Below are positions 36,693-44,427 of a stretch of DNA of 64,000 bases, piece by piece; the first letter of the stretch is position 1; every line of letters starts with the position of its first letter. Below the pieces are notes generated by a model. That model saw only the letters and a program-made list of their open reading frames with translations. It was not told where the DNA came from and made no database searches. The stretch spans positions 79,772 to 143,771 of the forward strand of contig CACZCH010000002.1 in assembly GCA_902779645.1 (NCBI GenBank). Reading direction: 5' to 3'. Source of the stretch: an uncultured bacterium. Its GTDB lineage: Bacteria > Cyanobacteriota > Vampirovibrionia > Gastranaerophilales > Gastranaerophilaceae. The translations under genes and the position numbers were made by a program.

Positions 36693-37844
36693 TTAAACTG
36701 CTAATTCCTTAATTACAGTTGCAACACCTTTACCAAGTTCAAATTTGTAACCTAATTTATAAAGAGTTGCTTCTAATGCCCCGACAGCAGCAATAACATC
36801 TCTATCGCAAACAAAACCTAATGTTCCCATTCTGAATATTTTGTCTTTTAAAGCATTTTGACCGTTTGCTACAAGTACATCAAAATCTTCTTTAATTGTT
36901 TTTCTAATATCAGGAACGCTAATTCCTTCAGGGGGGTAAATGGAAGTTATTGAGTGACTTGCATTCTTATCGTCTTTAACAACAAGTTCCAAACCAATTG
37001 TTCTGATTGCTGAACGTAAAGCCATTGCGTGACGTTTATGGCGAGCGTTCATATTTTCGATACCTTCTTCTTTAATCATCTCTAATGCTTTATCCAAGCC
37101 TGCAAACAAGTTAACAGCAGGAGTAAATGGCGTTGAATCAGCTTGAACAGATTTTCTATATGCGCCCCAATCCCAATAAAAACTTGGATGTTTGCATTGT
37201 TCATATACTTTCCATGCTCTTTCATTTGCAACTAAAAATGCAAGTCCAGGAGGAATCATAAATCCTTTTTGCGAACCTGAAACTAAAACATCTATGCCCC
37301 ATTCATCAGGGTTACATTCCATTGCACAAACAGATGTTACTCCGTCAACTACTGATAAAGCACCGTGTTCACGAATTATTGAACAAAGTGTTTTAACATC
37401 ATTTGCTGCACCAGTCGATGTTTCTGAGTGTGTTAATGTAACAATTTTGATTTTCTTTTCTGTATCTTCAGCTAATTTTGCACGTAAAACTTCGGGATTA
37501 ATAACGTCTCCTGTTGAGACTTCAATCTTTTCAACAACAGCTCCGCGAGATTCTGCAATCTTAGCCCAGCGGTTTCCGAAGTTGCCCAACACAAGAGACA
37601 AAACGTGATCGCCTTCGTTAATAAGATTTTCTAATGCAGCGCACATAGCACCGGTACCGGATGATGTATAAACAAAAACATCATTTTTTGTTCTAAAAAC
37701 ATATTTTAAATTTTCATAAACATTATGCAAAATTTTTGAAAATTCACCGCTTCTGTGTCCAATCGGGTGTTTTGCTACTTCTAACATAACGCTTTCCGGT
37801 ACAGGTGTAGGCCCCGGAATCATTAAAAAAGTCTTATCCTTCAT
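36693..37844 (-). CDS. Class V aminotransferase (serine-glyoxylate/alanine-glyoxylate type)
   Basis: 383 residues. PGPTPVPESVM at the start, THSETSTGA, DGVTSVCAMEC and the PLP lysine in SGSQKGFMIPPG identify the SGAT/AGAT branch of class V enzymes. As first gene of an operon with serA and serB and with no serC nearby, it may do the phosphohydroxypyruvate transamination, as has been proposed for related enzymes; this is inference. A near copy of the repeat (GGGGTAAATG, 36933) lies within it. Confidence 0.88.
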   Translation of the reverse strand: MKDKTFLMIPGPTPVPESVMLEVAKHPIGHRSGEFSKILHNVYENLKYVFRTKNDVFVYTSSGTGAMCAALENLINEGDHVLSLVLGNFGNRWAKIAESRGAVVEKIEVSTGDVINPEVLRAKLAEDTEKKIKIVTLTHSETSTGAANDVKTLCSIIREHGALSVVDGVTSVCAMECNPDEWGIDVLVSGSQKGFMIPPGLAFLVANERAWKVYEQCKHPSFYWDWGAYRKSVQADSTPFTPAVNLFAGLDKALEMIKEEGIENMNARHKRHAMALRSAIRTIGLELVVKDDKNASHSITSIYPPEGISVPDIRKTIKEDFDVLVANGQNALKDKIFRMGTLGFVCDRDVIAAVGALEATLYKLGYKFELGKGVATVIKELAV

Positions 37845-37982
37845 ATAATCTCCTCCCTAATCCAATCAATAATACACTCTTATTGTACCATACATTAAGA
37901 GCATGTGATAAAAAAATAAAAAGCATAAATATATCTAGCAAATTATTTTTTTACGTGTTTTAAGTTTTATATGGAGGTTTAT

Positions 37983-38366
37983 ATGCGCATAACAAAAATT
38001 GATAATACACAATTTGGAGCCGGGAAAGTAAAACTCGTAAGAATTTTAGAAAAAGATTTATCAAATCATTTCAAAACGATTAAGAAAATTACTGATAATA
38101 CAGGGATAGATATTCTGATATTAAAAAACATTGAAACCAATTCGCTTCCTAAAACAGACATGTATAGCGTAATTGCTCAACAGGAGGCTGCCATTGAGCC
38201 TTATATTATTCACGGAGCCGAAAGAACAATTATTAAAAGGAGCGCAAGCAAAGATGAACTTGGAGCCAAAATGCTTGAAGCAGTAATTAGCGCTGTGAAT
38301 AAGCTTGAAGAAAAAGTAGAAAAAATTGCAGGAATAAACCCCCAATATTTAAGCTGGATGAAATAA
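37983..38366 (+). CDS. Uncharacterised small protein with FGAGK N-terminal motif
   Basis: 127 residues from ATG 37983; the in-frame ATG at 37971 overlaps the GGAGG ribosome site used by 37983. Begins MRITKIDNTQFGAGKVK, a variant of the shared motif. The middle resembles other small proteins with alternating charge; the C-terminus has a coiled-coil stretch (LEAVISAVNKLEEKVEKIAG). Unknown function. Confidence 0.6.
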   Translation: MRITKIDNTQFGAGKVKLVRILEKDLSNHFKTIKKITDNTGIDILILKNIETNSLPKTDMYSVIAQQEAAIEPYIIHGAERTIIKRSASKDELGAKMLEAVISAVNKLEEKVEKIAGINPQYLSWMK

Positions 38367-38419
38367 ATTGTAATAAAAACAAACTACATAAGAACAACAT
38401 AAAAAGAAAGGATAATAGC

Positions 38420-38971
38420 ATGATAACAAAAATTAACGGTTTTAATAATACATATATTAGCCAAAACAAAAGAATCTCATTCAAATCAAAACTAGTTCCG
38501 AACGAAGAATTAAAAGATCTATTTATTGATTCAAAGACAATTTTAAATTATTTAAATTCAGTTGATGAGTTTAAGCAGTATAAAATGTCTCTTATGTATG
38601 TTCATAACATGATTAATTGCCTAAAAAATATTCTTAATAACGGGAAAAATGAATTATTTGAATTAACAAGAAATAAAAATGGTGAATTGGGTTATAAGCT
38701 CAATGGTAAAAAAGGTAGAATATCTAAAGCTGATAGACTTAAAGCTAATTCTAATAATATAAGAACAATAACAAATGAAGATTTTGATATTATAAGTAGT
38801 GCAATTAGTAAACTTAAAGATGATTTAAATGCTGATTATGAGTCAAAAAATCTTGACATTCTTGCTAATCTCCACAAAAATATTCAAATAATTGACAATA
38901 TATTCTTAAAACAGACAGGTGATTCATTAGAAAAACTCGAAAAGCAAATATTTAATAGCCGTGTAAAGTAG
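38420..38971 (+). CDS. Uncharacterised protein with FKSK N-terminal motif
   Basis: 183 residues, starting after AGAAAGGA. MITKINGFNN...RISFKSK carries the shared motif at F21. The rest is helical and Asn/Lys-rich; no known domain or membrane segment. It is in the same direction as the previous small motif gene, 53 bases behind it. Confidence 0.6.
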   Translation: MITKINGFNNTYISQNKRISFKSKLVPNEELKDLFIDSKTILNYLNSVDEFKQYKMSLMYVHNMINCLKNILNNGKNELFELTRNKNGELGYKLNGKKGRISKADRLKANSNNIRTITNEDFDIISSAISKLKDDLNADYESKNLDILANLHKNIQIIDNIFLKQTGDSLEKLEKQIFNSRVK

Positions 38972-39037
38972 AGTTCAATCTACCAAAATTTTCAGATTAT
39001 TATATAATAACAGTCGGTTTGAGAAGAAAGAACAGAG
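38967..39037 (+). repeat. Remnant of the RAYT-associated repeat
   Basis: A degenerate palindrome GTAGA-GTTCAA-TCTAC (38967-38983) followed by the 29-base block 39009-39037 identical to the complement of 26773-26801. The rest of the 510-base gap to 39481 is AT-rich with two repeat copies (39197 exact, 39223 near), a GGAAAAAGACC segment, and the inverted repeat at 39320; no gene is supported. Confidence 0.6.
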
Positions 39038-39319
39038 TTTTTGTGATTTTTTAATATAAAAACATAACTTTGTCTTATTATTGTTGGGTTTCACCCACCT
39101 TACACACTATTATTTAAATACAATAGCCATTTTAGCGATTTTGTAAATTTAACAGCAAACAAAAAAACCGGAAAAAGACCGTTTTCGACCAGTTTGGGGG
39201 TAAATAATTTTCTTACTTCCGAGGGGTAAAACGTAGATTATATAAGGCTTTTGATAATTTGTCGCAAATTGTCCGTACAACTGTAAAAGAACACATGGTT
39301 TGAGACAATTTGACAGATG

Positions 39320-39338
39320 GTTTGAGATTTTGGAAAGG
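39320..39338 (+). repeat. Left 19-base inverted repeat flanking the zinc protease gene
   Basis: GTTTGAGATTTTGGAAAGG, exactly complementary to 41544-41562. A second half copy (GTTTGAGACAATTTGACAG) lies just before it, at 39299. Confidence 0.75.
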
Positions 39339-39433
39339 TTGTTATAAAAAACAGTCCTAAATTTCAACAAAATTTTTATTAAAATTTTAATAAAAAACAG
39401 GACAAATAATATAAATGTAACAATTTTTCCCAA

Positions 39434-39462
39434 TTGTAACAATTATGGCAATTTTATATATT
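39434..39462 (+). promoter_or_regulatory. Promoter-like element for the zinc protease gene
   Basis: TTGTAA, 17 bases, TATATT, about 20 bases before the ATG at 39482. The upstream TGTAACAATTTTTCCCAA block is similar to sequences ahead of the genes at 19210 and 61590. No Shine-Dalgarno is visible. Confidence 0.45.
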
Positions 39463-39481
39463 ATTTATACTTTAAATATAT

Positions 39482-41464
39482 ATGACCGACGGCAAAAAAT
39501 ACATTTTTCAATCTTCAATTAATATTCCTAGCAATTATACTCCACGATACAAAATGTTTGCATCAAATGAGGAAATGCTCGGGAATTTAATAATTTCTAT
39601 ATATGATACACCACCACAAATTAAACCGCCACAAAAACATTCAATAGAGACATTTAATAATGGAATTATAGATGTTGACGAATTTAATGATACAAAAGAA
39701 GAGTACGAAAAGAAAATTGAAAAAATAAAAAAATACTGTCAAAAATACGGTCAAGATATTTCAGAAATTAAATTACCTACATATGAAGATATGTGCACAT
39801 TATGTGGCAGAAATGTTGATTTGGAGACAATAACATCATTTTTACAACCTAAAAAATCTCTTGATGAAGAAATTGGACTAGGGAATATAAAATATGGAAT
39901 TGAAGAAAAATCTACGTTTACAGAAGTTAGAAAATACGAAAATGGTAATATAGTAACAATTCATTATAATGATGGTAAACATTATGAACAAATTTCTATT
40001 GAAAATGATAATAAAAAAATATTTAAATATTTTAATTGGATAACCGGAGCTATAACAAATCAAAAAATTATTGATAATAAAAAGCAAACTAATACTATTA
40101 CAGATTATTATCATAATGGAAATGTACAGTCTGTACGAATAAGAGATTTAGAAACACAAGAAATTATAGAACAAAATGACTATGACAAACACGGCAACAG
40201 AATTTTGAATGATAACCAAAAGTTGGCACATGAATTAATAAAAGATTTAACAAATAAAAACTTTTTGGGTTTACAAAGTGTAAGAAGTTCTTTACAAGAT
40301 AATTTAAATAAAATTACTCCGGAAAATATTGAACAAGTGTTAAGAGAATATAAAAAAGCAACAGGAAAAAGTTTAATACAGACAATAGAGTATGCTAGGG
40401 GTAGTATAGACAGTTTATATGAAACCTTTAGCATGCAATCATATACGACAACTGATAAATTAAAAGATAAAATTTCTGAAATGCTTGTTAAAATATATCC
40501 TCAAACAAAAAAAATTAGAGATATGCAATATTTTCTTGAAAACACAGGAATTGGTGATGAATTTAAGGCAATGCTTGATGATAAAAATTTTACATATAGT
40601 GATTTTAAATATTATTGGAAAGAGTTAACAGATAGAGACAGCTTTGAAGATGATTTTTTAAATTCAAATTTACCACCTGAAATAAAAGCACAATATAATC
40701 GTGTGATTTGGCATGAAGCTTGCTCAAGATTGAACATTAAACCGAATTTAAAAATAGAAAATTCTCGAATTAAAAATGAATATTACAAAAGTGATATGGT
40801 GTATGATGTCCAATACAATCTGACTACTGATTGGATTGGAGGTACTATAACCGTAATTAATAAAACAACAGGTATTACACGTATAATTGATATTAATAAA
40901 TTGACCAAAAATATGAGTGAAATTAATTTTTGTGAATTTATAACAAATATACAAAAACAACCTGCGGAAGTATTAGAAGATGCAGCAATAGAATTTGATA
41001 AATTATATGGTTTTTCCGGTAATGAAGGGGAACTTGAAAGAATACATGCCGGAGGTTTTTATAATCATTTGACTGAAGAGACTGTCATAAATACTAAAAT
41101 GGGTATACATGTTCACGAACTAGGACACGCAATTGATTTTAATTATCTTTTAGAACAATGTAAAAATTCATCAGCATTTGGAAGTTTCTTTGCTGAATAC
41201 ACAAAAGAAAGGGATGAATATGTTAAAAAAGGAAATGTATGCGCAACTGGCACTGAAAGTTCTATAAATCCTAAAGATGGATTTGACAATTACTGTACAA
41301 CAAATGAAAAAGAAATGTTTGCTGAATGTTATACATTATTAATGACAGGAAATTGCCATAGCAAAGATACCATTTTAAAACATTTCAGAAAAACATTAAT
41401 AGAAGCTGAAAAATTATTAAAAGAAATTCGTAAATTACCGGATGACGTAAGATTAAGAAAATAA
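39482..41464 (+). CDS. ATLF-like (anthrax lethal factor-type) zinc metallopeptidase, putative effector
   Basis: 660 residues. The C-terminal domain carries the gluzincin motif H-V-H-E-L-G-H-A-I-D (about residue 542) and a downstream glutamate in N-E-K-E-M-F-A-E-C-Y, the arrangement of the ATLF-like domain (anthrax lethal factor, Pro-Pro endopeptidase). The middle has two MORN/YD-like repeats (KYENGNIVTIHYNDGKHYEQ; YHNGNVQSVRIRDLE). No Sec signal peptide; the family is usually exported. Upstream region poor in ribosome site. The gene stands alone between 19-base inverted repeats and is lower in G+C than its neighbours, so recent transfer is plausible. Confidence 0.75.
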   Translation: MTDGKKYIFQSSINIPSNYTPRYKMFASNEEMLGNLIISIYDTPPQIKPPQKHSIETFNNGIIDVDEFNDTKEEYEKKIEKIKKYCQKYGQDISEIKLPTYEDMCTLCGRNVDLETITSFLQPKKSLDEEIGLGNIKYGIEEKSTFTEVRKYENGNIVTIHYNDGKHYEQISIENDNKKIFKYFNWITGAITNQKIIDNKKQTNTITDYYHNGNVQSVRIRDLETQEIIEQNDYDKHGNRILNDNQKLAHELIKDLTNKNFLGLQSVRSSLQDNLNKITPENIEQVLREYKKATGKSLIQTIEYARGSIDSLYETFSMQSYTTTDKLKDKISEMLVKIYPQTKKIRDMQYFLENTGIGDEFKAMLDDKNFTYSDFKYYWKELTDRDSFEDDFLNSNLPPEIKAQYNRVIWHEACSRLNIKPNLKIENSRIKNEYYKSDMVYDVQYNLTTDWIGGTITVINKTTGITRIIDINKLTKNMSEINFCEFITNIQKQPAEVLEDAAIEFDKLYGFSGNEGELERIHAGGFYNHLTEETVINTKMGIHVHELGHAIDFNYLLEQCKNSSAFGSFFAEYTKERDEYVKKGNVCATGTESSINPKDGFDNYCTTNEKEMFAECYTLLMTGNCHSKDTILKHFRKTLIEAEKLLKEIRKLPDDVRLRK

Positions 41465-41543
41465 ATTGTATCAAAACAGGACAGTTTTTTGTCCCCCAAA
41501 AACACAAAATTTTTGCGAATTTTTGTTTTAAATTTCAAATTAC

Positions 41544-41562
41544 CCTTTCCAAAATCTCAAAC
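41544..41562 (-). repeat. Right 19-base inverted repeat flanking the zinc protease gene
   Basis: CCTTTCCAAAATCTCAAAC, complement of 39320-39338, followed by three further TTCCAAAATMTCAAACT-like units (41566-41582, 41727-41740, 41742-41758) and an inverted one at 41661-41671. Confidence 0.75.
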
Positions 41563-41589
41563 TGTTCCAAAATATCAAACTATATCTAG

Positions 41590-41860
41590 AACACAGGCAT
41601 AGCTTAAAATTTCAAAATTCTTTTCAGGGAATTTTGACGCAAAAAAATGATACTTTGAGGTAGTTTGAGATTTTTTGTTTTTAAAACTTCCGACCGCTAG
41701 GATTTAGTGTTTATGGGGTAAATAAGGGAAATCTCAAACTCTTCCAAAATCTCAAACTATCAGAAAAATTACATAGGCGCTTTTGCCAACAAAATATATT
41801 TACCCCTTCCGACCAAAAGTCCTGAAAAAAGGTACTGCTCAAAAAAAATACAAAAGCACT
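41590..41860. other. Noncoding repeat-rich gap before tRNA-Ser
   Basis: Holds AAATCTCAAACT iterations, two exact GGGGTAAATA copies (41715 and, inverted, 41797), and the 18-base block 41797-41814 also found inverted at 26820-26837. Open frames here are accounted for by the tRNA and repeats; no gene is supported. Confidence 0.6.
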
Positions 41861-41888
41861 AAAAAAGCCGATGTTTTCATCGGCTTTA
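41861..41888 (-). terminator. Terminator after tRNA-Ser
   Basis: Minus-strand GCCGATG-AAAA-CATCGGC followed by TTTTTT. Confidence 0.85.
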
Positions 41889-41892
41889 TAAA

Positions 41893-41982
41893 TGGAGGAG
41901 GAATAGGGATTCGAACCCTAGGTACGCTCGCACGTACGACGGTTTTCAAGACCGCTCCAATCAACCACTCTGGCATTCCTCC
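41893..41982 (-). tRNA. tRNA-Ser (anticodon TGA)
   Basis: Class II tRNA: acceptor GGAGGAA/TTCCTCC, anticodon stem GCGGT/ACCGT around CTTGAAA, variable stem GTACG-TGCGAG-CGTAC, T arm TAGGG-TTCGAAT-CCCTA, encoded CCA. The discriminator reads T, not the G usual in serine tRNAs. Confidence 0.93.
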
Positions 41983-42139
41983 AAAAAGTATTTAATTGGT
42001 TTACTTGAATATATTAACGTAAACATATTTTATTGTAAAGAGGGAAGATGGTTTATTAAGCTTATATGCATACATACTTCTCAACTTTTATATCGCTTAT
42101 ACTCTTTTTATGTTATAATAACCTCGGGGAGTATGTTAA

Positions 42140-42751
42140 ATGTTCGACTACTTTAAAGGGTTCATCACTGACAAAAAAAAGAGTACAAAGGGTACATATC
42201 TTACAATAGAAGTTAACGGAACAGGATATCTGTTAGAAGTTACTGACAGAGATTTTAACTCGATTTCCGTAAACGAAGAAAACAAGCAAAAAATTTATGT
42301 TCTGCTTACTCACAGAGAAGATGCTATGTCACTGTACGGATTTTTAACAAAAGAAACCAGGGATATTTTTCAAATTCTTTTATCTGTTTCAGGTGTCGGA
42401 GCAAAAATGGGAATTGCTTTACTAAATGAGTTCGACGCTTGCGATGTAATATCACTAGTCATCGACGGAAACTTTAAAGAGCTTACCAGAGCTAAAGGAG
42501 TCGGACCAAAGCTTGCTCAAAAAATCATTTTGGAGCTTAAAGACAAACTAATGAAAACAGAGTTACCTAAATCAGCTATTTCTTCTTTGCCTCAAACTCA
42601 AGCAATATCAGACACGCAAGCTGTATTGCTTTCGCTTGGATATGAAGAAAACGAGATTGAAGATGCGCTCAAAAAAGTTATACCGACTATTGTTGAAAAC
42701 TCTAATTCAGAAGAAGTTTTGAGAAAAGCTTTAACAACACTCTCTATGTAA
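42140..42751 (+). CDS. ruvA: Holliday junction DNA helicase subunit RuvA
   Basis: 203 residues. N-terminal OB fold (MFDYFKGFITDKK..GTYLTIEVNGTGYLLEV), helix-hairpin-helix GVGAKMGIALL and AKGVGPKLAQKIILELKDKL, and a C-terminal RuvB-binding domain ('AVLLSLGYEENEIEDAL'). RuvA tetramers hold the four-way junction for RuvB. GGGGAG precedes the ATG. No ruvB or ruvC nearby. Confidence 0.95.
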   Translation: MFDYFKGFITDKKKSTKGTYLTIEVNGTGYLLEVTDRDFNSISVNEENKQKIYVLLTHREDAMSLYGFLTKETRDIFQILLSVSGVGAKMGIALLNEFDACDVISLVIDGNFKELTRAKGVGPKLAQKIILELKDKLMKTELPKSAISSLPQTQAISDTQAVLLSLGYEENEIEDALKKVIPTIVENSNSEEVLRKALTTLSM

Positions 42752-42828
42752 ACATTTGTAACTATTTTATTAAAAATTGGCAAAAAAAAATCTTTAGAGG
42801 TTTTAACAAAAACAGAAGAAGGTTTACT

Positions 42829-44421
42829 ATGAATATCAAAAAAATCGGTGGAATAATCGGATTTAAAGCCGTAACCCCGACAACTATCTCAAATCAACCG
42901 GCAAAATATGATGTCACAAGTCCGTTAGAAAAGTCTCCGCAAAAAGACTCTTTTGACATCTCAATAGGTTATGTAAATGATGCTCACGGCCAAACAAATA
43001 ACATGATGAGAATTCTTTCAGGATTAAGCGGGGATTTGGTTGTATCTGCAGGAGATAACGATATCGGGGATGAAAAGAACAAACCTATTCACAGAGCTAC
43101 TATCAAGTTTTTAAATCTCGGAAAAATTCAGGCAACAGCACTCGGCAACCACGAGATGGATACGACTCAAGCAGATTTGATTGATTCACTTAAGGAATAT
43201 AACGGTGATATTTTAACAATCAACATGAAAAAAGATAAGCTTACAAACGGAACTCCAGAGGACAATAAAGCTCTTGGACGGGCAGACCTGCTTAATCACA
43301 TTAAACCTTCTAAAATAGTAAACATAAAAGGCGAAAACATAGGTCTCATTGGTACTGCACCAATTGACCTTCACGACAGATTAACTCATCCTGCATATCA
43401 TAAAGATTGCCACGTAAATAAATTAGACGAAAGCATAGAAGATATTCAAAAAGAAGTAAATAACCTAAAAAATCAAGGAATTAACAAAATCGTTCTGCTA
43501 TCTCACCTTGGTTTAAAGAAAGACAAACAAGTAGCTCAAAAAACAAACGGAATTGATGTAATTATAAGCGGTCACTCACATGAACTTGTCGAAGGAATAA
43601 AAGAAGGAGAAAACCTGCTTTATTCGAAATCAGGCGAGCCTGTCATACTAACCGAAGCAGGGCGCGACGGAAACTTTTTCGGCAAATTGAATCTTACATT
43701 TGATAAAGACGGTATAATTACAAAAGCACAAAATAACATTGGAGAAACAGGTCTGTATAACAGAAACCTTGTTACCAAATATATTTTTAACGAAGTTCTT
43801 GGAAAGCCTGAAGATATCGGATATATAAAATCAACTCTTCCTCCTCCTAAATCACTTACAGAAGAGAATCCGCATGCAAACTTTGTATGCGATATTATGA
43901 AAGCCGAAACAGATTCCGATATTGCAATCTGGCATAACTGCGGAGTCCGCAACTTCTTCCACGAAGGTGAAATTAACTCTCGAGATATTAAAGACATTTC
44001 ACCATTTTTAGACTATGTAGCAGTTGCAGAAGTACCGGAAAAAACTATGGTTGATCTTTTCAAAAAAGCAATTAAAGATACTTATTCATCAAGCAGCAGA
44101 AAACCGGGATTATTTGCCGTATCAGGATTAGAATATACAGTAAATCCGCAAAAAGGTACTTTAGTAGACATGATTTACACTGATAAACAAGGTAAAGTTC
44201 ATAAAATTGATATAGAAAATCCAAGCGAAACAAAAAAATACAAAATCGTAACCGATGAATTTTTAATGTCAGCAGGCGCAGATTTTAATATTCTTGCAAA
44301 AGAAGAAGATTATTTAATAAAATACCCTTATGACAAAGATGTTATGGTTTGTAATTATATAAAGCGTCAAAACAAACCAATCGTTATCAACCAGCTAGGC
44401 AGAATCAAATACGAAAAGTAG
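42829..44421 (+). CDS. 5'-nucleotidase/UshA-like metallophosphoesterase, copy 1
   Basis: 530 residues. Metal motifs: VNDAHGQ, AGDNDIGD, ALGNHEMD, LLSHLG and SGHSHELV; the C-terminal 5'-nucleotidase domain (about 335-520) has NPHANFVCDIM and 'IWHNCGVRN'. The family hydrolyses nucleotides, usually in the periplasm or on the surface. Instead of a signal peptide the protein starts MNIKKIGGIIGFKAV with the shared F-K-A motif. It follows ruvA after 77 bases and precedes a close paralogue by 6 bases. Confidence 0.87.
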   Translation: MNIKKIGGIIGFKAVTPTTISNQPAKYDVTSPLEKSPQKDSFDISIGYVNDAHGQTNNMMRILSGLSGDLVVSAGDNDIGDEKNKPIHRATIKFLNLGKIQATALGNHEMDTTQADLIDSLKEYNGDILTINMKKDKLTNGTPEDNKALGRADLLNHIKPSKIVNIKGENIGLIGTAPIDLHDRLTHPAYHKDCHVNKLDESIEDIQKEVNNLKNQGINKIVLLSHLGLKKDKQVAQKTNGIDVIISGHSHELVEGIKEGENLLYSKSGEPVILTEAGRDGNFFGKLNLTFDKDGIITKAQNNIGETGLYNRNLVTKYIFNEVLGKPEDIGYIKSTLPPPKSLTEENPHANFVCDIMKAETDSDIAIWHNCGVRNFFHEGEINSRDIKDISPFLDYVAVAEVPEKTMVDLFKKAIKDTYSSSSRKPGLFAVSGLEYTVNPQKGTLVDMIYTDKQGKVHKIDIENPSETKKYKIVTDEFLMSAGADFNILAKEEDYLIKYPYDKDVMVCNYIKRQNKPIVINQLGRIKYEK

Positions 44422-44427
44422 GAAATT

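Noticed and set aside
39149-39442. Minus-strand frame of 97 codons
   Set aside because: Lies over the repeat and promoter region of the zinc protease, low complexity, no ribosome site.
41783-41995. Open frame of 70 codons across the tRNA-Ser gene
   Set aside because: It is the antisense of the tRNA and a repeat block; no ribosome site or conserved protein.
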